Origin: Torulaspora globosa
Taxonomy: Eukaryota > Ascomycota > Saccharomycetes > Saccharomycetales > Saccharomycetaceae
DNA length: 64,000 nt
Assembly (NCBI RefSeq): GCF_014133895.1
Contig: NC_050731.1
Span: 558,001 to 622,000, forward strand
Direction: 5' to 3'
Below are positions 39,225-53,967 of this stretch, one piece after another (position 1 is the stretch's first letter; each line of letters starts with the position of its first letter). The translations under genes and the position numbers were made by a program. A model generated the notes under the pieces. The model searched no databases and had not been told where the DNA came from. It worked only from the letters and a program-made list of their open reading frames with translations.

Positions 39225-40817
39225 TTAAGCCGCACCCGCGGCGTAATGATTTTTCTGTGTATAAGTAACCTGCCTATTATTCCTGCGCTGCCTATCCTGA
39301 CTCTTTTGCAGCATCTTTGTTTCCCACACGGTGTTTTGAACTTGTTCACTTGAAGTGAGGATAGCTATTCTCATTGTAGCTAGTAAGTTTCTAGCGGCTT
39401 GAGAATGGAGATACACGGCACCGTTGAAAGCTTGAGTAGCATCTTTCCCAATACTTAACTTCACCAAAGCAGTACCGCCAGGATGATTGTGAATGAAAGG
39501 AGTAACATCGTGGACTATTCCTTCGATGGCCACTAACGCCCTTCTATTCATCAAATATTGCTGCTTAGCCAATTCGGTGAACTGCTCACAAGTCATTGAG
39601 GGTAGACTTTCGATAGGAATCCCCCATTTCAGCTTGGAGCGCTCCTTATCCAGTAGCTTTTGCTGCTGTTGAATCCGACATTTCTCCACTTGCTGTTTCT
39701 CGGTTCTGTGTAGATGATCAACGAGTCCCAACTGATAGCAGAGCCATATAGACCACTTTGACGGATCCCAGTGATACCACCTAGTACCGTTAGTATAATC
39801 CGAAGGGAACTCGTGATGGAAATTGTGGTTTGCCTCTCCAAACAGAATAAACTGCGACACAAAGGAGAGAGGCACATTGATTGCAGATCTGATGTCTGAA
39901 AAAGGCTGAGACGCGAGTGGAAAGTTTTTCAAATGAGCTATGGTCCCAAGTAAGAGCCACTGCTGTTGAATCAAAGACATACGAACAAATCCCAAGTAAA
40001 AGATGCTTGTCAAAAATGGAACATTGCAATACGACGCCACCAGGCAAGGGAACACCAATAGCGTCAGTAGCAGGAGTAAAACGTAATTGTCGTCCTGGAT
40101 CTTCAGAATATCATGGTTTGGAGGTTGAACTAGCTGATCTCTCTCGGACTCCTGCAGCTTCCCACGAACCATCTTGGACGTAGAAAGGATAGTATCGCGA
40201 CATTCTGAGATAGCTTTTCTTGATTTCCTGTTCCCAAGAAATAATCTATGGCCCCAAATAGAGAATAACCATCCGTAGACGCTGTAAGAGTGCGGATCTC
40301 TTTCCGTATCCTGATGCCTGTGATGTGCCAGATGCTGGCTCGAGAACTGAAGAACAGAGCCGAGCCCACAGGAGCCACCCAAAACCGCATATGCTACCTG
40401 GTGGCCCACATGCGCATGGAACGACTGGTGTGAGAAGAACCTATGGTATCCTCCAAACAATGAAATTTGCGATAGAATCATGTAAAACCCAAAGAAGTAG
40501 AGCAAGCTCAAATTGCCGTCTCTGGGAGGCGATATCGTTATCTTGAACAGTGAAAACAGCGGAATTAATATGCAGGTTATCGTAGACTGCAAGCTTATAC
40601 GCTTCAGCAAGTGCACCACATGAGGGTCTTTCTTCTTGGATATCCGAGGCAACGACTGCAACGAACCGGATATCTCCGTGTCCTCAAGGGAAGATTTTCC
40701 TACCAGCACAATATCCTCCTCCTCAGCATCGGCCACTACAAGATGCTCCTCTTCCGCATCTCTCTTTGCGTCAATGACCAAATCACTGAAATCAAACTCA
40801 GGTATGCCATCGTCCAT
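39225..40817 (-). CDS. Divergent OLE1-like acyl-CoA desaturase with cytochrome b5 domain
   Basis: A 530-residue protein with Ole1 architecture: hydrophobic desaturase core plus a C-terminal cytochrome b5 domain. The His boxes are present: H125-RFFS-H130, H162-LA-H165-H166, H331-NF-H334-H335, and the extra ligand-type H295 in TIAH. The b5 domain has HPGG (445-448) and a second heme His in YLHSQAA (471). It is clearly not a typical Ole1: the Trp-Trp-Gly-His-Ser-His-Arg stretch before box 2 and the Asn in the NSxAH motif (here Gly291) are missing, and the acidic N-terminus differs. The frame opens on GTG; the ATG at 40817 was used. S. cerevisiae has no gene here; its OLE1 is on chromosome VII. 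Probably a paralog with altered substrate. Confidence 0.85.
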   Translation of the reverse strand: MDDGIPEFDFSDLVIDAKRDAEEEHLVVADAEEEDIVLVGKSSLEDTEISGSLQSLPRISKKKDPHVVHLLKRISLQSTITCILIPLFSLFKITISPPRDGNLSLLYFFGFYMILSQISLFGGYHRFFSHQSFHAHVGHQVAYAVLGGSCGLGSVLQFSSQHLAHHRHQDTERDPHSYSVYGWLFSIWGHRLFLGNRKSRKAISECRDTILSTSKMVRGKLQESERDQLVQPPNHDILKIQDDNYVLLLLLTLLVFPCLVASYCNVPFLTSIFYLGFVRMSLIQQQWLLLGTIAHLKNFPLASQPFSDIRSAINVPLSFVSQFILFGEANHNFHHEFPSDYTNGTRWYHWDPSKWSIWLCYQLGLVDHLHRTEKQQVEKCRIQQQQKLLDKERSKLKWGIPIESLPSMTCEQFTELAKQQYLMNRRALVAIEGIVHDVTPFIHNHPGGTALVKLSIGKDATQAFNGAVYLHSQAARNLLATMRIAILTSSEQVQNTVWETKMLQKSQDRQRRNNRQVTYTQKNHYAAGAA

Positions 40818-41366
40818 GGTTGGCACTAACGACCTATTCACTGCTTATGTCCTGCTATATCGTTGGGGCAGAACAACAGCAGTTTACTTCCTTTTGAGTG
40901 AGTGGCTAGTTCAATCTTACTCTAGAGGTAACTCGCGATGCCAGTTATACCTTGCAAATACCGATATATAACTCAAGATAAATGAGTCTTGCGAGACCCA
41001 CAATCAATCATCTAGCCTTAGTTCACGTTTTCAAGAGATAATTGACTACTTTGGAGCCTCTGATGGCTGCTTTTGCGTTGCCGAGACGCTAGCGAAGACT
41101 GCTCATCAAGACTGCTTCAAGATCTAAAACTGAAAACGCTGAAAATCCTCAGAATTGCTCAATTGCCTGAGGAGTAGAGAATCCGTAGCATCGGAGCACA
41201 TCAGAGGTCTTAAAGCTCTGATATCCGCTACCATTTAAGGTTAAAGAAGTCTTGGCATCGTATAGTAAAAAATTCACCACGTAAATCATAGAGTTTACAG
41301 ACTACAAAAGTGGACACTAGAGTACTGAGCTCTACTTTAGAGGATTTATAGAGGACCTGGATCGCC
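40818..41366. other. Divergent promoter of the desaturase-like gene and SRP101, 549 bp
   Basis: Shared upstream region. I saw no RNA gene. No obvious OLE1-type fatty-acid-regulated element could be identified by eye. Confidence 0.5.
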
Positions 41367-43190
41367 ATGCTTGAGCAATTTGCTATCTTCACACCTCAAG
41401 GAGAGATTCTCTACCAATTCAATTGCCTTGGTAGAAAATTCGCAGAGACGCAAATCAACCGGTTTGTATCGCAGTATATCAGTTCACGAACGAGTATTGG
41501 TGCTAGTTACAAGAAGTACAGCGTGCTTGACGTCAGTGGCGCAGCTGATGGCGCTGGATTGAAGAGCTCTCGAAGTTTCTGCTGTATGTTCCACATATCG
41601 AAACAACCTGAGCTCTTCTACGTTGTTACTTATGCAGAACAGTCACTAGAGCTTAACGATGAGGCAGCTGAAGTCCTTAAATTGGGCGTCACATTGTGGG
41701 ATTCTTTGCAATTGAATGATGGAATTGTTAGGAACCTCTCTGGCAGAGGGCACAGAAATGAGCACAATTATGTCGAAGTCACGGAAGGGCTCGAAGAGAC
41801 GATTGCCAAATTTGACACTTATTTGAGAGCCAAGTACGAAGCATATGCGAGAAGATCTGAGGCAAGCAAACCTGTCCTTGAGACAGAATCAGTCGAGAAC
41901 AACCCGAAGAAGAAATCCAGCGAGCTGAAAAGTAAGAAGAAATCATCAAGTGGCGGTCAACAAGGACGGAAATGGGGCCGAGACGGGATGATGGATGAGA
42001 TTGGCCACAGCGACCCAACAAAACTCGACTTCTCCGAGGCAAGCAGCGCGTCTTCCAGCAACGTCGCACTAGTGGACAAGGAATCTTTCGGTAAGAGAAC
42101 CGTAGAGGGCGAATTCCTCATCCGGGAGATTGATGATCTGCTCGTAAGCCAGAGAGATCGAGTTAAGTCGACAGCTCAAGCCAGCAACACGAACGCGGCT
42201 TTCAGTTTTCTCAAGAAGCATATCTTGGGTAACAAGACCATCTCTGAGGAGGACTTGAAATCAGTGCTGGACAAGCTCCAGCAAAAGCTTATAAGCAAAA
42301 ACGTGGCCCCCGAAGTGGCTAGACACTTGAGCCAGCAGGTTTCTAAGGATTTAATAGGCTCCAAGACAGCAAACTGGACAAGCGTAGAGAACACTGCTCG
42401 TGAATCTTTAATAAAAGCTCTCACGCAGATACTGACGCCTGGCGTTTCAGTTGATCTGCTGCACGAAATACAGAAAAGAACAAGTCAAAAAGATTCAGAA
42501 GGTAAGAAACATCCTTACGTCTTTTCCATTGTTGGCGTAAATGGTGTAGGTAAATCCACAAATCTATCCAAACTAGCCTTTTGGCTCCTACAAAACAATT
42601 TCAACGTCCTTATTGTCGCCTGTGATACCTTCAGATCAGGTGCGGTTGAACAGTTGAGAGTACACGTCGAGAATCTTGCTCAGTTGACCGACGAATCCCA
42701 TGTCAGAGGATCCAGAAACAGAAGAGGGAAATCCGGAAACGACCATGTCGAGCTCTTCGAGGCAGGATATGGTGGCTCAGATTTAGTGGCCAAAATTGCT
42801 AAGCAAGCCATCAAATATGCAAAAGATCAAAATTTTGACGTTGTTCTCATGGATACAGCCGGCAGAAGACATAACGATCCTACTTTGATGTCTCCTCTCA
42901 AGTCTTTTGCCGAACAAGCCAACCCTGATAAAATTATCATGGTTGGAGAAGCTCTGGTGGGAACCGACTCGGTTCAGCAAGCAAAAAACTTCAACAACGC
43001 CTTCGGCAAAGTCAGAAATTTGGATTTCTTCATCGTTTCTAAATGTGACACTGTGGGAGAAATGCTCGGAACAATGGTGAATATGGTTTATGCTACCGGA
43101 ATACCTATTCTGTTTGTGGGCGTGGGACAAACATATACTGATCTGAGAACTTTAAGTGTTAAATGGGCTGTTGATACTTTGATGTCTTAA
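41367..43190 (+). CDS. SRP101: Signal recognition particle receptor alpha subunit
   Basis: A 607-residue SRP-receptor GTPase that docks ribosome-SRP complexes at the ER membrane. The N-terminal longin-like SRX domain (about 1-155) binds the beta subunit Srp102; a charged Lys/Ser-rich linker follows (170-215), then the NG domain. GTPase motifs: G1 VGVNGVGKSTN, DTFRSGAVEQLR, G3 MDTAGRRHND and G4 SKCD. Length close to the S. cerevisiae protein (621). The order SRP101-HRQ1 equals YDR292C-YDR291W. Confidence 0.98.
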   Translation: MLEQFAIFTPQGEILYQFNCLGRKFAETQINRFVSQYISSRTSIGASYKKYSVLDVSGAADGAGLKSSRSFCCMFHISKQPELFYVVTYAEQSLELNDEAAEVLKLGVTLWDSLQLNDGIVRNLSGRGHRNEHNYVEVTEGLEETIAKFDTYLRAKYEAYARRSEASKPVLETESVENNPKKKSSELKSKKKSSSGGQQGRKWGRDGMMDEIGHSDPTKLDFSEASSASSSNVALVDKESFGKRTVEGEFLIREIDDLLVSQRDRVKSTAQASNTNAAFSFLKKHILGNKTISEEDLKSVLDKLQQKLISKNVAPEVARHLSQQVSKDLIGSKTANWTSVENTARESLIKALTQILTPGVSVDLLHEIQKRTSQKDSEGKKHPYVFSIVGVNGVGKSTNLSKLAFWLLQNNFNVLIVACDTFRSGAVEQLRVHVENLAQLTDESHVRGSRNRRGKSGNDHVELFEAGYGGSDLVAKIAKQAIKYAKDQNFDVVLMDTAGRRHNDPTLMSPLKSFAEQANPDKIIMVGEALVGTDSVQQAKNFNNAFGKVRNLDFFIVSKCDTVGEMLGTMVNMVYATGIPILFVGVGQTYTDLRTLSVKWAVDTLMS

Positions 43191-43285
43191 GAAAAGGACA
43201 ATCACTGACATGATCACCAAGTAATAATGACAGTAAACGAGAGGATGAGCAGTTGTATTAGCTTCCAATGTATAATGTATTATTG

Positions 43286-46200
43286 TTATGAATCATCTTC
43301 GGATTTCACCATCTTTTCGTCCTTGTTTAAGCCATTGTCAATACTTCTAACGTCGATAATCTGGAAATCAGGTGCAAAGTTGACATGGCTGGAAACCGGG
43401 ACCACAGTCTCAACCTTGATCTCGGGCATGCCAGCTTCGGGGCCATCTGGTATTCTATCAGCGAAAGAAGAGACTTCGTGACCCATAATGCAATGTAATA
43501 AAATGAGGGCAGCTCTCTTGGAGAAAACAAAATTGTTCTCCTTACAATGACCGGCCAAAACACATTCAGGGCAACCGTCCTCACAAGGGCAATCTTCAAG
43601 ACGTTGAATAGTTCCAAGCATCAAGTCATCGATATGCTCAAAAGCCTTCATTGACAAACCAGATCCATACTGGCCACCGTTGGAATCGTAGAAGATAAGC
43701 CTTGCAGGACGTTTTCGCTTAGTCTGTCTCTCAGCAAACTCTTTTTCTGGAGCTTTACACTCTGTTTGAATTTCATCAGCACCAGCCACAACGAACCTCG
43801 GAAGCTGCCCCATTATTCCATGTTGTGCAGAATGGATTCCACCCGCCAGGCTTAGTTTTTTGGCCTCACACAGTTCTAGAGCTTGCCTGGGGATATCAAT
43901 CCATAGGCCCTTCGCGTCAATAATCACTGGGGGGTTATGAGTCTCTACCGCATCCATAATTCTTTTATATTTGTCAATCTTGAAGAAGCCAAAAACGATA
44001 ATGGTAATTCTGATTTTTCCGAAATACACTGGTGTATCACTAGTCTCAAACGACTTTATCAGTTCAATTTCCTCTGGATCGACATCAGTAAAGTCTCTTT
44101 GGCTCGTCACCCAGTCCACGTTGACCCGCTGTACAGTAGCGTACCGCTCATCTGGATTGAACTCCTTAACCAAATATGGACAACCTTGATGAATAAAGAT
44201 ACCACCATCATATAAGGTGAAACTGGTTCTAGACGTCTCTACCTCCTCAATAACTTTATTTCTTCCATTTGTTATATCAATCACAGCGAATTGGTCTTCT
44301 TCACCACCCCTCAGTGACACCAATTTAGCCGGCCATGGTAGAAACCTATTATGCGTATGATAACCATCAGAGTTGTAGTTTAATCTTTCACGGCAAATTT
44401 TTGTCAGATGCTGTTCTTTGAAATACTCCTTGTCTCTATCAATCTTGATCGGCAGCTCAAATGCAGCGCACTGGATATGACCCTCCAAAATAAGAACGTT
44501 ATCAAAATCTAGAATCAATTCCTGGTAAGAATCAGGATTTGTGCTATCGAGCAAAATTTGCGGATGTGCAACATAATGTTGGTCCAAAGGAGCGTCACTT
44601 GCTACAACCAGCGTCAAGGAATCCTTATTTCTTCTACCGGCTCTACCACTTTGCTGGTGGAAATTGGCCATCGAAACAGGAAAGCCGCACATCAAAACGC
44701 AATCAAGACCACCGATGTCGATACCTAGCTCCAAAGCGTTCGTTGAAATCACAGCTCTCAAGTTTCCGTGGAACATCTCTCTTTCGATCTTACGTCTATC
44801 AGAAGCAGAATAACCACCTCTGTATGACATGACCTCTGTCAGGAGATCCTCCCGACCCATTTCCTCTACAATACGGCGTACTTCTTTCATCAACAATTCG
44901 CAGACACGACGAACAAAGCAGAAAGCGATAGTGCGGACGTTCTTGACTATCAACTGAACCAATATCTTGGCACTTTCCTGAATGAAATTTTCCCTCTTTC
45001 TGAGGTGCTGAGATAATGTTGGTGGATTCCATATGACTAGATGCTTCACTCCCTGAGGGGAACCATCTTCATGAATGAGATGGACATCTTCAATTCCAAA
45101 CATTCTTTTTGCATGGTCCACTGGTTGTTTTAACGTCGCAGAACAGGAGATGAACTGAACTTTATCATTCTGATAAAAGTAACGACACAACCTGAGAAGC
45201 CGCCTCATCACCAGTGCAACATGGGATCCGAACAAGCCTTTGTACGTATGCAATTCATCAACCACAACAAGTTTTAAATGGTAAAGGAAGTGCCGCCAGT
45301 TTGGATGGTTAGGCAATAAGCTTGCATGGATCATATCGGGATTAGTAAAGATGATGCGGGCATTCTTGCGAATAAAGACTCTTTTATCAGCTTCAGTATC
45401 TCCATCATAGGTGTCCACAACGATACCGGACAATTCCGGTATCCTGGACGCCAAAGCAACAAACGACCTCTTTTGATCCTGAGCCAAGGCTTTTGTGGGA
45501 AAGATGTACATGAAGGTGGACTCGGGATCCTTCAGCAGGAGATCAATTGCCGACAACTGATATATCAGCGATTTACCTGACGAAGTTGAGGTCGTGATGA
45601 TGGCATTTTCGCCGTTGTGAATTGCGTTTATGGCCTCCGCCTGATGAGTATAAAATCTCTCATGTTCCAAAGCCTGATAAACCTCTGGAGATAGGTTGAA
45701 ATCCAGTTCCTTAAACGTAGCAGTCTTCTCCGGTATCACGAAATGCTCTTTTATTTGATTATTGTACATTTCGCTCTTTTGCAAACTCTTCAGCATTCCC
45801 TCAATTGTAGGTCTCCCCATGCCAGTTTCTTCATCAACTACCAACTTCTCATCCTTAGTCTCTTTCGATTTCATCATCGCCTCTATCGGGTCCTCGTATT
45901 CCTTCTTCTTCGGCAGATAACCTTGGGCCATTTTGATCAACACTTCCATAGGATCTGCACCACGGGATTTCTGCTCAGCAATGAACTTATCAACTGTGTT
46001 CTCGAACGCTACCTTCCTCTTTGAAATCATTTTTTTCATCTCCTCTGCTGAATACTCAGGCATCTTGACCTGTCTCTTGCGGTCACCGTTAACCCAGCTA
46101 TATCGCATAACTCCATCGACAAACTCGAACAACAGGATTTGAGTCGATCGGCCGTCACGAAACTCATCCTCTACGTCTTTCAGCTTGAATATATCGTTAT

Positions 46201-46516
46201 CCTTTTGCTGGTATCCACCGTTATTGAAATCGAAGACCTTGGTCTCGGTAATGATTTGATTCTCATCGATGTATTTGAACACACAGTCTCTTGGTAACAG
46301 CGCCACAATCTTGGCAAAATCAAGCTCTGATATAGACCATTTCAATGAAGCCTCTATAGGCTTTCTCAGTGTTTCGAAAGTGGGCACAACATGCTTTCTA
46401 CAGGACAGAAACGTGTAAATGGTATTCAATCTGAAGAAAAAGCTTCGCAGCCTATCAAACTCGACCAGCTCTGTTTCCTTCTTGACTCTCTTGGCACTTG
46501 ATGATCGATCTTCCAT
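43286..46516 (-). CDS. HRQ1: RecQ4-like 3'-5' DNA helicase Hrq1
   Basis: A 1076-residue superfamily-2 DNA helicase related to human RECQL4, acting in interstrand crosslink repair and telomere maintenance. Walker A is TSTSSGKSLIYQL and the Walker B box is VVDELHTYKG. Motif VI lies in FHQQSGRAGRR. The C-terminal DUF1998-type region holds a Cys cluster (CPCEDGCPECVLAGHC) that probably binds zinc. Length equals the S. cerevisiae protein (1077). It is convergent with SRP101 and divergent from RTT103. Confidence 0.97.
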   Translation of the reverse strand: MEDRSSSAKRVKKETELVEFDRLRSFFFRLNTIYTFLSCRKHVVPTFETLRKPIEASLKWSISELDFAKIVALLPRDCVFKYIDENQIITETKVFDFNNGGYQQKDNDIFKLKDVEDEFRDGRSTQILLFEFVDGVMRYSWVNGDRKRQVKMPEYSAEEMKKMISKRKVAFENTVDKFIAEQKSRGADPMEVLIKMAQGYLPKKKEYEDPIEAMMKSKETKDEKLVVDEETGMGRPTIEGMLKSLQKSEMYNNQIKEHFVIPEKTATFKELDFNLSPEVYQALEHERFYTHQAEAINAIHNGENAIITTSTSSGKSLIYQLSAIDLLLKDPESTFMYIFPTKALAQDQKRSFVALASRIPELSGIVVDTYDGDTEADKRVFIRKNARIIFTNPDMIHASLLPNHPNWRHFLYHLKLVVVDELHTYKGLFGSHVALVMRRLLRLCRYFYQNDKVQFISCSATLKQPVDHAKRMFGIEDVHLIHEDGSPQGVKHLVIWNPPTLSQHLRKRENFIQESAKILVQLIVKNVRTIAFCFVRRVCELLMKEVRRIVEEMGREDLLTEVMSYRGGYSASDRRKIEREMFHGNLRAVISTNALELGIDIGGLDCVLMCGFPVSMANFHQQSGRAGRRNKDSLTLVVASDAPLDQHYVAHPQILLDSTNPDSYQELILDFDNVLILEGHIQCAAFELPIKIDRDKEYFKEQHLTKICRERLNYNSDGYHTHNRFLPWPAKLVSLRGGEEDQFAVIDITNGRNKVIEEVETSRTSFTLYDGGIFIHQGCPYLVKEFNPDERYATVQRVNVDWVTSQRDFTDVDPEEIELIKSFETSDTPVYFGKIRITIIVFGFFKIDKYKRIMDAVETHNPPVIIDAKGLWIDIPRQALELCEAKKLSLAGGIHSAQHGIMGQLPRFVVAGADEIQTECKAPEKEFAERQTKRKRPARLIFYDSNGGQYGSGLSMKAFEHIDDLMLGTIQRLEDCPCEDGCPECVLAGHCKENNFVFSKRAALILLHCIMGHEVSSFADRIPDGPEAGMPEIKVETVVPVSSHVNFAPDFQIIDVRSIDNGLNKDEKMVKSEDDS

Positions 46517-46671
46517 CCTAACCCATCGCCTCCTATGGTAGTATGTTTAGGTGCTTTCATTAAGTGAAATATTTCAAGTTGATAGTACTATCTTCGCCCT
46601 TGAAAATGCTCATCTTTAGGAGGAAAGTAAGTCAAAAGGGCCTAGAAGAGGCTTCATAGAGCTCTCAAAGC

Positions 46672-47742
46672 ATGTCGTTTTCTTCGGAACAGTTTGTCAG
46701 TAAGTTGGGTAGTTTAGAAGATTCTCAAGAGTCAATTGCTGGTGCTTCGAAGTGGTTGCTGTCGCAGTATAGAGAAGCGACTCAGGTTGCCGAATGTTGG
46801 AGGGATTATATGAAGAAGAAGAGTGTGAACACAAGAAGAAAGCTGCTAGGTATCTACCTGGCTAACCACGTTGTACAGCAAGCCAAGGGTCGAAAAATCG
46901 GTCAATTCCAAGAGGCATTTGACAAGGTTGCAGCAGAAGTTATAAGAGAGGTCTATCCTGATCTGCCTAGAGACCTTAAGAAGAAGGTCAAGAGGGTTGC
47001 CGACATTTGGACGGAAAGAGGTATATTTTCCGCACAAGTTTTGAAGGAGATTCAGGCGACCTTCAAATCCGAAGGTTCGACAGTAAGTGAAGAGGCAGTT
47101 CCTCTGGAGCTGCGGAAATTGGTGAGCAGTTGGGGGGACTTGTCCAAGGTGGAGCAATATAAGCAAACCATGCGGGCGAGATTTGACAAGGCAGCGGAAT
47201 CATTGGATCCTTCCAGTGTGGTGTATGAAGAGAACTTGAAAACAGTTACAAGAATAGGGCAGTCCAGTAAAGATGCCACTTCACAAGCTATCAAAATGAG
47301 AGAGGCCAGGATCAGTGCTTTACAAGAACTGCTGAGGGAAGAAGAGAAGGTACTCGATGAGGAAAGAAGCGGGATGAGCGAGATAGATATTATTCTGCAG
47401 TCCAAGAATCCCAGAGATTCCAACCAGGCGTCGGAGGATCAAGATCTGCTTCCAACTTATGAAACAGGAAACGATGGCGATGACGACGAAGATAGTAGTG
47501 ACAATGACAGCAGCGATGAAAGCAAAGACGGGATTTCGACCGCGAAAAGACAGAGTGAAGAGACAACGATCGATGGCCTGGCCATCAAGAGGTCTAAAAT
47601 CGCATCCGAAGATGCTATTGAGATTCCTCAGGAAGGCTATGAGCCTCAGAATCAGTCCACCGGGCAAACCGCCGAAGAATACGAGGGTTCTCCTGTAGTA
47701 ACATCGAGTATACAGGACCTGCTGAGTAAACTTGCTAACTGA
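46672..47742 (+). CDS. RTT103: CTD-interacting termination factor Rtt103
   Basis: A 356-residue protein that binds Ser2-phosphorylated RNA polymerase II CTD and links it to Rat1/Rai1 transcription termination. The CID covers about residues 1-135, starting FSSEQFVSKLGSLEDSQESI and including YLANHVVQQAKGR. A coiled-coil segment follows (about 195-235), then an acidic Asp/Ser tail (about 260-285). It is shorter than the S. cerevisiae protein (409) mainly in the low-complexity C-terminal part. The order HRQ1-RTT103 equals YDR291W-YDR289C. Confidence 0.95.
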   Translation: MSFSSEQFVSKLGSLEDSQESIAGASKWLLSQYREATQVAECWRDYMKKKSVNTRRKLLGIYLANHVVQQAKGRKIGQFQEAFDKVAAEVIREVYPDLPRDLKKKVKRVADIWTERGIFSAQVLKEIQATFKSEGSTVSEEAVPLELRKLVSSWGDLSKVEQYKQTMRARFDKAAESLDPSSVVYEENLKTVTRIGQSSKDATSQAIKMREARISALQELLREEEKVLDEERSGMSEIDIILQSKNPRDSNQASEDQDLLPTYETGNDGDDDEDSSDNDSSDESKDGISTAKRQSEETTIDGLAIKRSKIASEDAIEIPQEGYEPQNQSTGQTAEEYEGSPVVTSSIQDLLSKLAN

Positions 47743-47800
47743 TCGGGGCAGAGATAAACCAAATCTCCATAAGTGTATATATGCATAGTTTTTTTCGTAT

Positions 47801-48509
47801 TTAAAATTCTAAGACTCGAACATACTGGTACGCCAGGTCAGATATGAAGTCGCTTTGCAAGGGATCGAGCTGCTCACCTGAGACCTTGATGTCAGTCATG
47901 CCCAGCTCTTTCAGTATATTTCGTGTCACGTCCACACCTTTCTTGAAATCCTCTTCCGTGGCATTTTCTGCAGAATGCAACTCGATGACAAGACCTTTGA
48001 ACCCTGTGTAGCTAAACAGGTTGATGGCTCTTACTAACAAGCTGGTGGTTTCGAAAGTCTCGCCGGCCTCGCCTTTGATGCTTTGCCTTTGGGTCCATAT
48101 GTTAGAGAGCCGGCCAGATAAAATGGCATCAATTGATTCGGGCGTACCTGCACAGCAATCGCTCGCCATAAGTTCCTTCGGAACATCGTTAGGAGCTGAC
48201 GTGGTGACAAGCGCCAGTCTATTCTTGATCAGTACTGTTCTTCTTTCATAATGCGAGAATGTTATCGAGCACATAGATTTCGATGCATCACTTGGTAGGT
48301 TCTTAATCAAGCATCTATAAGTCCTGAAATCAATTGACCAAGGCTCCAGAATAGCAAGCAATCTGTCGGCGAGAGCATCTTTGAAATCAGTCAAAGTTCC
48401 CGGAGACGCTCTCTCCACATATACTACTCTAATTAAAGACTCCGGTTAGTCAATTGAGTGATAGCTACAAAAGTCTTGACGAATAGTGTACTTACGAGGT
48501 CCTTTTCAT
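47801..48509 (-). CDS. SRB2: Mediator head subunit Srb2/Med20, two exons
   Basis: Mediator head-module subunit that pairs with Med18; 213 residues after splicing. The coding sequence is complement(join(47801..48428, 48496..48509)). Exon 1 is 14 nt (ATG AAA AGG ACC TC). Splicing gives MKRTSVVYVERASPGTLTDF, which matches the yeast start (MGKSAVIFVERATPATL). Without the intron the frame would begin at a GTG inside exon 2. Conserved blocks are DPWSIDFRTYR-like PWSIDFRTYRCLIKNLP and the C-terminal ISDLAYQYVRVLEF. In S. cerevisiae SRB2 (YHR041C) also has an intron near its 5' end. Confidence 0.94.
48429..48495 (-). other. Spliceosomal intron of SRB2 (67 nt)
   Basis: Minus-strand donor GTAAGT follows ACCTC; the branch site is GACTAAC at 48451-48445, one base off the TACTAAC consensus; the acceptor is TTAG ending at 48429. 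The branch adenosine lies 16-17 nt from the acceptor. The joined reading frame restores the family N-terminus, which strongly supports the model. Confidence 0.92.
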
Positions 48510-48597
48510 TATCTTGCTGCAGATGGTCATATAAGCTTTACTAAGATTAAGACGTTATAGAGGCCAATCGATCTATCTAAGTGATAAGATCAACATA

Positions 48598-48605
48598 TCA
48601 CGTGA
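48598..48605. promoter_or_regulatory. TCACGTGA (Cbf1-type) site upstream of SRB2
   Basis: A perfect TCACGTGA palindrome lies 89 bp before the SRB2 ATG, in the short gap after the GCN2 stop. The distance resembles that of the same site at PIH1. Binding by Cbf1 is inferred. Confidence 0.5.
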
Positions 48606-48658
48606 ATTAAGCTTAATGAGCATTTCCCTTCGTTAAACTGTCTATCTGAGCCAATTCA

Positions 48659-53599
<4,941 letters not shown>

Positions 53600-53967
53600 C
53601 TAATCACAACATAAGTTGATGCAATCCTCTGAGCCAACCCTTATCTTCTTCCAATCGGTCGACCGCTCAAAGCTCCTCTTAAAATGAATTTTAGAGCAAA
53701 AGGTAAAGAAGAAAACTGAACTTCACCTCTGTCTTCGAGTCCTAAAAGATTCAGATGATGGCTATATCTATTCTACAGGGTCGCGAGCTGCCGTTCTTCT
53801 AGTATGTTCCATCATATCTTAAAGCTTACATTTTTCAAACAATAAAGCGATGATGTGATAAGTGATGATAAAACGATCTACAAAGATTACATAAATTATA
53901 CACGCCGGTAGTTGCTAATCTGGGTCTCTTACAGACTTCTGAATGAACTTTTTGTAGCTGATTTGGG
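53600..53967. other. Spacer GCN2-DPP1, 368 bp
   Basis: Promoter of GCN2 and 3' region of DPP1, both minus strand. Ordinary AT-rich sequence; nothing further recognised. Confidence 0.5.
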
